Part shown: in pieces, positions 1 through 7,301 of the stretch
Numbering within the stretch: the stretch's first letter is position 1
Layout of the letters: every line of letters starts with the position of its first letter
Source: Cladosporium sp. IMV 00045
Taxonomy: Eukaryota; Ascomycota; Dothideomycetes; Cladosporiales; Cladosporiaceae
Assembly (NCBI GenBank): GCA_001931905.2
Contig: MSJI02000407.1
Span: forward strand, 1-16,744
Reading direction: 5' to 3'
Length of the DNA stretch: 16,744 nt
Notes under the pieces: model-generated
What the model was told of the DNA's origin: nothing
Database searches by the model: none
What the model saw: only the letters and a program-made list of their open reading frames with translations
Position numbers and translations under genes: made by a program

Positions 1-2
1 AG

Positions 3-1022
3 CAACACAGGATCTTGATCGCCATCTACCCACCTCACTCCACACACAGATTGCAGCCTCTGGATGTGAGCATGTTCGCTCCTCTAGCTCATCATTACAG
101 CCAAGGGCTCGACAGCCTTATCCGACAGTCAGAAGGCCGTACAACAATGAGCAAGCGAGATTTCTTCGCGATCTTCTGGCCAGCGTTTGAGAGAGCGTTC
201 ACAGAGAAGAACATAGCATCTGCATGGTCTAAAACGGGAATCCTGCCATTCGATCCCCAAAAAGTGCTCTCGATGTTCTCTACGGCGGACGAAGACACAT
301 CAGGGCGTCAGTCGGCCGAAAGGCCGGCTAGCGGCAGCTCGAGCAGTACGTTCGACTCGCCTTCGAAGGCGAAGAGGATCAAGACTCTTCTCAACAGCAG
401 TGTGGCCGGGAGTGACAGGAAAACGCAGGGAACGCTCGAGAAGCTCGGCGATACCGTGCTCGCTCTATCTGCAAAGCTCACATTGTCGAGACTGCGAAAC
501 AAGCAGCTTGGCACAGCTCTCAGGCTAGAGCAGAGGAAGAAGAAGCGACAGAAAAGGGTTTTCGACGAGTTGAGGTCTTCTGAAGGGTTTGGCACGCTCA
601 TAATGAGTCCGACTAGGATTCAGCGATCTCGAGACCTTGCGATGAGTAGAGAGCAAGAAAAGGAGCAGCTAGTGCGGGACAGAGAGCTCAGGGCCCAAGA
701 ACGGTCCAAGGAGAAGGCTAGGAAGCAAGAAGAAGCGCAGCGGAAGCGTGAGGACAGAGCGGTCGCCTCTGCAGCCCGGAAGACAGCAGCTGCTGAAAAG
801 AAGGCTGCTAGAGCGAAGGAAAAGGCGGATAAAATGGCACTGAAACAGCGCGAAGCTCAGTCGAGCATGTCAATTCGAAGGCCGCGAGGAAGACCAAAAA
901 AGCAAACAGCTGCAAAAAGCGCGAAGGCGAGTCCTGTAGAGCCTGTGATCGAAGAGCGCATGAAACAGCCCGTGACAAGAAGAGGTCGTGAATCGAGACT
1001 GCCAGCTCGTTACAGTGATTAG
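3..1022 (+). CDS. pogo/Fot1-like DDE transposase, C-terminal part (runs off left edge)
   Basis: This is the 3' end of a transposase gene whose frame is open to the left edge, so the N-terminal DNA-binding domains and the first catalytic acids are outside the window. The first visible residues include YPPHSTHRLQPLDV, the signature around the third catalytic Asp of fungal pogo/Fot1-type (Tc1/mariner superfamily) DDE transposases, followed by a typical WPAFERAF...ASAWSKTGILPFDP segment. The rest is a long hydrophilic tail: a Lys/Arg/Glu/Ala-rich probable coiled coil (about residues 195-280 counted from position 15) and an AT-hook-like RRPRGRPKK near residue 288, which would suit minor-groove DNA binding. 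No premature stop is seen, and the frame ends at TAG 1020-1022. There is no RIP-like TAG/CTA excess here. The catalytic assignment rests on family knowledge; whether the element is complete cannot be judged. Confidence 0.8.
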   Translation, partial: QHRILIAIYPPHSTHRLQPLDVSMFAPLAHHYSQGLDSLIRQSEGRTTMSKRDFFAIFWPAFERAFTEKNIASAWSKTGILPFDPQKVLSMFSTADEDTSGRQSAERPASGSSSSTFDSPSKAKRIKTLLNSSVAGSDRKTQGTLEKLGDTVLALSAKLTLSRLRNKQLGTALRLEQRKKKRQKRVFDELRSSEGFGTLIMSPTRIQRSRDLAMSREQEKEQLVRDRELRAQERSKEKARKQEEAQRKREDRAVASAARKTAAAEKKAARAKEKADKMALKQREAQSSMSIRRPRGRPKKQTAAKSAKASPVEPVIEERMKQPVTRRGRESRLPARYSD

Positions 1023-1681
1023 GAAGGCGCGGGATCCATAAAGTAGCCTCTGCGCTCTTCAACGCGTCAAATTTCAACTGTTTTGCATCAATGTGTATTG
1101 AGATATGAACGATCAAAGGTCTTGGTGAAAGTCGATGTTGGCTGTGCGCGTGGTGTGTCTGTGCGCGTGGTGGGGAATTCTTCTACGCATTTTGTGGCTC
1201 ATTTGAAGGATTCAAAGCACAGCCCTAACGGTTGGACCCGACTTGGCAGTGCCAATCGAGTTCCATAAGCGCTCCCACAGTCGCGAGGAAACTGTGGCGG
1301 GAACGCAGGCCGTATAATCCGATATTGATTAGTGAAGGTACGCTAAAATATTTCTCAGTAGCTTTGGATCTATCTTCGACTTAAATCACGACTTTGCTTA
1401 TCCCGAACATGTCCGAATTTCTGGTTTCGATGGGGCTTCCCATGTCATGCGTTAGTGTTACGCGGCTTTGGCAGCGGCCAAGTGGCTGTGCAGCCAACGG
1501 TCATGCAGCAAAGTGGCAGTCTGTGCGAGCAACAAAAGATGAGGTTGGAGATGTACGGCATCGCCCGTTCTCGAAGCTTTACACCTCCATTTCCGAATGG
1601 CCTTTTCCATTCCCAGTTTGAAGGAATCGCGTTCTGAGAGTTCCAGTTACCACATTTTCAAACCAGTCCTTTTCCGCTGAG
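1023..1681. other. Non-coding stretch: probable 3' end of the pogo element, then upstream region of the membrane-protein gene
   Basis: I see no convincing gene here. It contains a 14-bp direct repeat, CTGTGCGCGTGGTG at 1142-1155 and 1159-1172; a 13-bp palindrome, TTGGCAGTGCCAA, at 1243-1255; and a short hairpin, CCACAGT at 1275-1281 pairing with ACTGTGG at 1291-1297. Such structures often lie near transposon ends, but without the 5' end of the pogo element the terminal inverted repeat cannot be identified. Short ORFs in the stretch show no recognisable protein features. Confidence 0.4.
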
Positions 1682-3383
1682 ATGTCGTGCGAGAACTTCT
1701 TGCGAGACGGCGGCCAGCCTTCACCTGATGCCGATATCAGCGGTATAGGCGTGGTTCTGGCCTTCACTTTCAGTGCTTATATTACATTTGCTCTTGTCCT
1801 ACTCTCTTACTTCTTCGGCGAGGTCGACAATTGCCTTCTCAACGAGGTCGATACTCGCATCTTTCTTATACGCCCTAGGCAAGAGCGACCGGCGGAAGCT
1901 GCCGGGTCTGGTAACCACAGGGTTGTACGTTTTGAGGCGGGCAACTGTTTACGCCAGGCTATCCTCGCGCTCAGCGATCAGCAAATCATGACTGGCATTG
2001 CGATCATGGCAGCTGGGTTCCAAGGCCTTCTTTTTGGCGACATCGATGCGTATCACTATCAAACCGTCCTCTACCTCGGCTGGATGTCAAGCAGTGTACA
2101 CTTGTCTGCGCTTTCGTTGATTGCGCCGATACTTAAGAAGCGACCTGCTCTCAAAATATGGCGACTTGCAGGCATGGCAGTCCTGATGGTCCTTCTGGCG
2201 GTTGCTCTTGTACCGACGACGAGTAATGAATGGGGTGTGACGGAAAAACATGACTTGCTTCCGGGAAATAGCGGTTGGGGTGTACCAGCGAAATGCTTTT
2301 GGAACGAATTGTAAGTCTCCCACAGTGAGATGTTTTGGCATACGTGCTATGCTGACTTTGCGGGGGCTTGGATCAAGGCCGGGAGAGGGTGTCAGTGCCG
2401 ATGCCGTCCTAGGCTACATTATCCTTGTCTTGAGTTACACATGGAGGGTCGGTGGGCTCTTTGACAGTGCCTGCAATGCGTATCATGGGTGGTTCAGATA
2501 TCCAGTGGAACGACGCCTCAAGTCTCTTCTTGCAATACTTGCAAGACGCTGCCAGGCTTCTGTTCGTGCGCGCAAACGCCACACTCTCAATTTGTGGTTG
2601 ACCACTTACCGCATGGTAGTAGCCGTCTACGTTCCATACTATGCGACCTCGGAGACACTGGCATCATTCTCCTCCTGTATCTGGTTATCCTGCCTCGGCT
2701 TGGCGTTTGGAACGATCGAGATTTACATGCCTCGCCACCAGGTCCAATCCCTTCTGGGTGCAAATGAAGACGAATGGGGTTTCGGGCAAATAGTCCCCCT
2801 GATACTCCTCTGCCAGCCTTTGTCAGTTGTATGGGAGCACTTGGCCATTCGTCCTGCATCGGCGGAGAAAGGGACCAGTGTAGAAGATGCTCTTCAGCGT
2901 GATCCAAGCCGATCTATGTCAGAGAATACACCAATCACCCAAGCATATAAAGTGGAGCAGCAAAGTTCTGGTTCCTTGACCCTTTTGCGCCACCTGGCTA
3001 CCGAAAGTTCATCGGAGTGTGCAGGCCGCTTCTCATCTAAGCAGACTAGCTTGGAAGAGATTCTTTTCGGATCCCGTCTATTTCACATCAACGTCTACCT
3101 CACACAACTCGCGATCTTCTTAGCTTCCTCTTCAATTCTAGTCGCGGATGCCATGAAGATGAAGACGGGAAAGGGCTTTTCAGCTAACTGGGTTTATGCA
3201 TGTCTTCTCGTGCTGACGTACTTTGTCATAGCGCCCATCCTATCTTTTTGCCTGTCACCTTGGAGCAGTCTCGGGAAGCGGCCTGTGGCATGGAAAAGTT
3301 TGAGCGACGGACAACTTTGGGATACAGAAATGGCGGGCTTTACCGGCGAACAAGATGCAATTACCTCGCAACAAACGCCATGA
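1682..3383 (+). CDS. Multi-pass integral membrane protein, two exons (1682-2310, 2378-3383)
   Basis: Predicted product of 544 residues after removing one 67-nt intron at 2311-2377 (GTAAGT donor, CTGAC branch-like sequence at 2352-2356, AAG acceptor). The splice joins codon phases exactly: exon 1 ends with two bases of a Leu codon, and exon 2 continues in the frame that stays open to TGA 3381-3383. The protein has about eight or nine hydrophobic segments: in exon 1 near residues 19-45, 100-118, 126-150 and 157-178; in exon 2 around VLGYIILVLSYTW, the MVVAVYVPYY...IEIYM stretch, FGQIVPLILL, INVYLTQLAIFLASSS and VYACLLVLTYFVIAPI. The motifs DADISGIGV near the N-terminus and LSDQQIMTGIAI resemble a common uncharacterised fungal membrane-protein family. 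I know no function for it. No N-terminal signal peptide precedes the first membrane segment. The gene appears intact and free of RIP-like mutation. Confidence 0.75.
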
Positions 3384-3511
3384 GCGACAGAAGCTCATGC
3401 TATGAACCAACGACGACAATTGGACGGCTCCTCCACCGAATGAGCCAGCACAGTGGCTTTCAGTAACTTGTGGCACGCTAAATTACATCCCTAGTCTCAC
3501 CAAAATTTGGT
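3384..3511. other. Short intergenic spacer, nothing recognised
   Basis: This lies downstream of the membrane-protein gene. I see no gene, RNA or clear repeat in it; it leads into the AATGCG repeat array. Confidence 0.4.
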
Positions 3512-3820
3512 AATGCGCCGCACTTTCCGTGACGTGAAGTCTGTTCCTGTAGAAATCGACGACCCCAGATTTTGAGATGGTTCTGACCGTAATGCGTCGC
3601 ATGTCTTGAAACTCGATCCACGATGCTAGCTCCGCACTTCAAACCCTGTCAAAACTAGGTGTGGTACTTCCTGGGAATGCGTCGCATGTCCAGACACTCG
3701 GGATACGACGCGAAATTGTGAGCCACGTTTCTCGCGAAAAGATAGACGCTGGATCCTTCCAAATGCGACGCATTTGACATGCGGAGATGTGTCGCCATCG
3801 ATCCACATGAATGCGCTGCT
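3512..3820. repeat. Array of AATGCG-headed, partly palindromic units (possible regulatory repeat)
   Basis: Five units begin with AATGCG at 3512, 3591, 3676, 3762 and 3810, so the spacings are 79, 85, 86 and 48 bp. Three cores are 11-bp near-palindromes: ATGCGTCGCAT at 3592-3602 and 3677-3687, and its reverse complement ATGCGACGCAT at 3763-3773. The other two are degenerate (ATGCGCCGCAC at 3513 and ATGCGCTGCTA at 3811). The second and third units also share GTC after the core, then ACTCG and ACGA.GC further on, and TCGATCCAC recurs at 3613-3621 and 3798-3806. This looks like an old tandem repeat or a row of sites for a dimeric DNA-binding protein. If the LINE starts at 3821, the array originally sat immediately upstream of the Hsp70-like gene now at 13025. 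It could instead be the LINE's own 5' UTR. Confidence 0.55.
3810..3820. repeat. Left target-site duplication of the LINE (candidate)
   Basis: AATGCGCTGCT here matches AGTGCGCTGCT at 12983-12993, directly after the poly(A) run, at 10 of 11 positions, with TGCGCTGCT identical. That is the arrangement left by target-primed LINE insertion. The match is short, so the exact 5' end of the element is only provisional. Confidence 0.5.
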
Positions 3821-3931
3821 AAACTCTTTTCGACTTTGTCACAGATAAGGTCGTCATTTGCATCAATTTGAAGAGCAAAGAAAGCCGAATAAGTGCACAT
3901 ACTTGCCAACACCAGCGCCTTGCTGGCGGCT

Positions 3932-5749
3932 ATGCCATCGCGCCGCAAACATGGTGCAGATCCCGCAGGAGGTGATGTCTTCACGACCAACAGCGCGGAA
4001 GCCACCGAGCCAATCGGAAGCCCCGCCGAATACCAACTGTCTCCAATCGGGAGGCGGGACAAGCAGAACGACAACGCGACCGGGATCGAGAAGCACACGG
4101 TAACGCTGCGCCCGCTGCGCCCGCTGCACCAAAGCAGCCCCAAGAAACGGAAGGCTGACAATGACGTCGTTCTGTACCTCTCCGATGAGGAATTCGCTGA
4201 TGCCTTCGAGAAGATTGCAGGGAAGATCTGGACGAGGCTGCTGGCCCAAAAAGCCAAGGACACATCATCAGAAGAAGAACGTCGGCTTCGAGAAGAGATG
4301 CAGAACAGCATCAAAGAGGTGCAGACGCATTTCACTCAGCTGTTTGGCGATGCTGTAGCGAAAGTACAGGCAGAGGCCGAAAGGCACGCTGAAGCAATGC
4401 TTCAGCGAGTCATGCAGTCTCTCAAGAACGCGCCGCAAGTCACATGTACCTGCACCACAACCAGTAGCACCAACAGCACACAGCAGAAAGCCGGCACGCA
4501 AGACGCAGCGCCACAAGGTAGGGCACAAAATGATGTACAACCGAAGCATACAGCCCAGAAGACATGGAGCAACATAGTCCAAACAGCCGCAAAATCTGCG
4601 AACGCATGGACCACGGTTGTCAACAGAAACAAAAAGGTCAAGAAACATCCGCTGGAGCAAAGGCGCATCTTGTTCGTCAGAAGTAACTCGGTCCCGGAGA
4701 GTGACCCAAGAGACGTAATGTTCGAGGTCAACAAGGCCCTCGCCCATGCCAAGGCTGATGTGACTGTACGACTTACCAACTTGAGATACTCCAAGAAAGG
4801 CCATCTGTCCGGGTTGATGAATGAGAACGCATGTGCAGGTGATCTGCTTGGATATGGGCCATTAGTTCTGGCAGCAGCACACGAAGTGGACCCTACGATC
4901 ATCGATGTCGAGAAGACGGAGAGGTGGCGCAAACTGCGAGTGCACGGAGTCATGCTTGACCGCTACTTTACAGAAGGAGGGCTAGGATTGGCAAGAGAAG
5001 AAATCGAGCTGACAGGTATTCCACTGGCGTACGAACCGCACTGGATCAAGAACGACACACTTGCCGAGCGCTTCAACAGCGGAGCGATCAAACAATCCAC
5101 GCTGGTGGTGACGGTGAAGAGCAAGCAGGCGAGCGATACTATACTTGCTAAGGGACTCCTCTTCGGTGGTAAACGCCACGAAGTCGAGAGATTCTGGTTA
5201 CCGGGGGAGGGCGGCATCTGTTTGCACTGTTGTGGGCCTGACCACTTTGGCAAATGCGCCGAACCAGCCAAATGCTTCGTCTGCGCGGGCGACCACGAAG
5301 GAGCCAAGCACCGATGTGCCGCGACGGGATGTGGAAAGAAGTCAGAACCGTGTGAGCACGAAATAACAAGGTGCGCGAACTGTGGAGGCCAGCATATGGC
5401 CACCTCGCGTCGATGCCCCGAGAGGATGCAGCGAGCCCGAAAGCATAAGGAGAGGCCAAGCACCGAGTTGCGAAGCAGCCCCCCACCGATCTCGGAGGAT
5501 GAGACACCGATTGCGAGGCAGCAAGCCGACGGAGAACAAATGGACGAGGATGTGGTCACACCTGAGGCGGGAGAAACAGTCGCCACTCAGCCGCCAGCAG
5601 TAACAACGAGAATGGAGGTGATGCGGCCGAGCTCATCATGGTCTGCCTCAATGTCGAACTCAGACCTCGACACTGAACCGTCCACCCCGACTCCAAAAGG
5701 TAAGGAAAAGACTCTGATGTCGATTGATCATGATAGTGCTGCAACATAA
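3932..5749 (+). CDS. LINE ORF1 (Gag-like nucleic-acid-binding protein), intact
   Basis: Intact 605-residue ORF starting at the first ATG in frame (3932); the 13 codons upstream lack an ATG. ORF1 proteins of this LINE class bind the element RNA and form the ribonucleoprotein particle. Visible parts: a low-complexity basic N-terminus; a charged helical, probably coiled-coil stretch at about residues 93-169 (EEERRLREEMQNSIKEVQ...); a conserved block at about 248-428 (ILFVRSNSVPESDPRDVMF to ERFWLPGEGG) that occupies the place of the RRM-like Gag core; then three Cys/His knuckles at about 430-495, CLHCCGPDHFGKC, CFVCAGDHEGAKHRC and CANCGGQHMATSRRC. The C-terminal tail is acidic and Ser/Pro-rich. 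The ORF has no RIP-like damage: by hand count 4261-4740 contains 25 CAG+CTG against 4 TAG+CTA. It overlaps the ORF2 start by 20 nt. Confidence 0.85.
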   Translation: MPSRRKHGADPAGGDVFTTNSAEATEPIGSPAEYQLSPIGRRDKQNDNATGIEKHTVTLRPLRPLHQSSPKKRKADNDVVLYLSDEEFADAFEKIAGKIWTRLLAQKAKDTSSEEERRLREEMQNSIKEVQTHFTQLFGDAVAKVQAEAERHAEAMLQRVMQSLKNAPQVTCTCTTTSSTNSTQQKAGTQDAAPQGRAQNDVQPKHTAQKTWSNIVQTAAKSANAWTTVVNRNKKVKKHPLEQRRILFVRSNSVPESDPRDVMFEVNKALAHAKADVTVRLTNLRYSKKGHLSGLMNENACAGDLLGYGPLVLAAAHEVDPTIIDVEKTERWRKLRVHGVMLDRYFTEGGLGLAREEIELTGIPLAYEPHWIKNDTLAERFNSGAIKQSTLVVTVKSKQASDTILAKGLLFGGKRHEVERFWLPGEGGICLHCCGPDHFGKCAEPAKCFVCAGDHEGAKHRCAATGCGKKSEPCEHEITRCANCGGQHMATSRRCPERMQRARKHKERPSTELRSSPPPISEDETPIARQQADGEQMDEDVVTPEAGETVATQPPAVTTRMEVMRPSSSWSASMSNSDLDTEPSTPTPKGKEKTLMSIDHDSAAT

Positions 5750-7020
5750 TTGCAACGGCACGTTGGTGCCAATGATGGCGGCTCTCGAGGCCGCCCTCGA
5801 GCGAAAAGCCGAAGTGGTGTGCTTGCAAGAACCCTACGTCGGTAGAAAAAACGACGTCAGCCACCCGGGCTTCCAGATTAGATGGCCAGAATGTCTGAAG
5901 GGAGAGACGAGAGTGGCGCTGGCCATCAGAAATGATGTGCTGGACCGCTACGTGTTCGAGGAGAGGACGGACCTGGTCAGTAGCCCATATGTGCAATGCT
6001 TGGATGTGTGGGAGACCCAGCGGCGGAGAAAAGTACGCCGTACGAGGCTGGTTAACATATACAACCGGGCGAAGATGGAAGGCGGCGGCTACGCAATCGA
6101 TCGTATGAACTTATCGCAGTTGATCGAGGGACGAGTCATCCTCGCCGGAGACTTCAACGCGCGTAGCCCGGCTTGGGACCCGTGGGTGGCGAGGCGATGC
6201 AACGCTGGCACGACAGAAAAGCTCATCGAGGACCACGGACTGATCGTCAACAACAACGACCAGCCAACGAGACATGGCAAGAAGTGTTGGTCGGTGATCG
6301 ACCTAACGCTGAGCAATCTACGTGTCGGAAGACTGCCCATGTGGGAGATCGACGCGGACTTAGCTACCCCGTCGGATCATGAAGTGATCGTCTTTTCGTG
6401 GATTCCGTTGAACGTCGCCAAACACACCGATGAAAGACCGGTAATGTCTAGCTGGAGCATCGATAAGCTACTCGCAGATGAGCAAAGACTGGAAGAAGCA
6501 GCGCGACACTGGAATCAGCTCGATCGAGAAAGGGTGTCCCGGAGCCAGCGCGGCAGCGGAAGATCTGGAAGATGAAGCTTGTTGGATCCAAGACAGCCTC
6601 AAGACAGTGCTCGACAGACACGTTCCGAGAAAGCCCCTACACGCGCGATCGAAACGATGGTGGACAGATGAGATCAAGCGGGAAAGAAGGAAATTCTCCC
6701 AAGCCCGACGCCAGCTCAAGGAAGGGACTCTGCACTTCACTGAATATCGCCAGATCAGAAATTCATATTACTGCCACATCCGGAAAGCGAAACGCGAGAT
6801 GTGGGAGCGTTTCTTGGAGGGATTATTTCCAACGGATGACGATGCACAAAACGTCGCCGACAGTGGCAGATGCTGGAAGGCACTGCGTTACACCAAGCTG
6901 CAGACGCCTTCGTACACGCCAGCCATCAAGGTCAGTGGTTCCGAGGGCCAGCCAGACTTTATCGCATCGAGCGCCGAGGAGAAGGAAAAGGTGTTCATGA
7001 GCCAAGCCTTTCCGCGCCAG

Positions 7021-7028
7021 ATGGACGT
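7021..7028. repeat. Left 8-bp target-site duplication of the hAT element
   Basis: ATGGACGT lies directly left of the terminal CAG of the hAT. The right copy at 10186-10193 is ATAGACGT, 7 of 8 identical; the difference is a G-to-A change expected from C-to-T on the other strand. Eight-base duplications are diagnostic of the hAT superfamily. Confidence 0.8.
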
Positions 7029-7049
7029 CAGAGGTGTCCACAAGCAAGC
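7029..7049 (+). repeat. hAT left terminal inverted repeat
   Basis: It begins CAGAGGTGTC and runs into CAAGCAAGC. It still has the CAG end and shows no RIP-like change, unlike its partner at 10165-10185. Confidence 0.85.
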
Positions 7050-7157
7050 AAGCGCAATGCTTGAGGTCCACCCGCTTGCTTGCTTGATATAGGGTCCTAT
7101 ACTTGCTTGCTTGCTTAAATAGACCGAAGATGCTTGATACTTACTTACTTACTTAAG
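7041..7157. repeat. hAT left subterminal CAAG/CTTG repeats
   Basis: Runs of the tetramer occur in both orientations: CAAGCAAGCAAGC at 7041-7053, GCTTGCTTGCTTG near 7074-7086, four CTTG/CTTA units around 7102-7117, and a derived ACTTACTTACTTACTT run at 7139-7154. Clustered subterminal repeats of this kind are where hAT transposases normally bind. The CTTA run may be CTTG copies changed by G-to-A. Confidence 0.6.
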
Positions 7158-7301
7158 TACATAAGATCACGCCGCCTATAAATGACTAAAATGTTTCAAG
7201 ACGTGAAAGGAGGGACAAATTCGCCCTTAGTTATTAAAAACCTGTTTATACGATGTCTCTATTATGACGCTCTTAGAGTCTATAGGATAAGGACTAAGCA
7301 C

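Noticed and set aside
2489..2767. Alternative ORF within exon 2 of the membrane-protein gene
   Set aside because: The other frame gives continuous membrane segments and joins exon 1 with correct splice signals; this one is a shadow.
3512..3820. CRISPR array
   Set aside because: Repeats are short, degenerate, partly inverted and unevenly spaced, and the setting is eukaryotic.
3655..4335. Minus-strand 226-residue ORF and other antisense ORFs over LINE ORF1 (also 4268-4953, 4963-5586)
   Set aside because: These are shadows of the well-supported ORF1 frame, with no recognisable protein features.
7041..7157. Simple-sequence microsatellite (CTTG)n
   Set aside because: The tetramer occurs in both orientations at both ends of the hAT, fitting subterminal transposase-binding repeats better than slippage.
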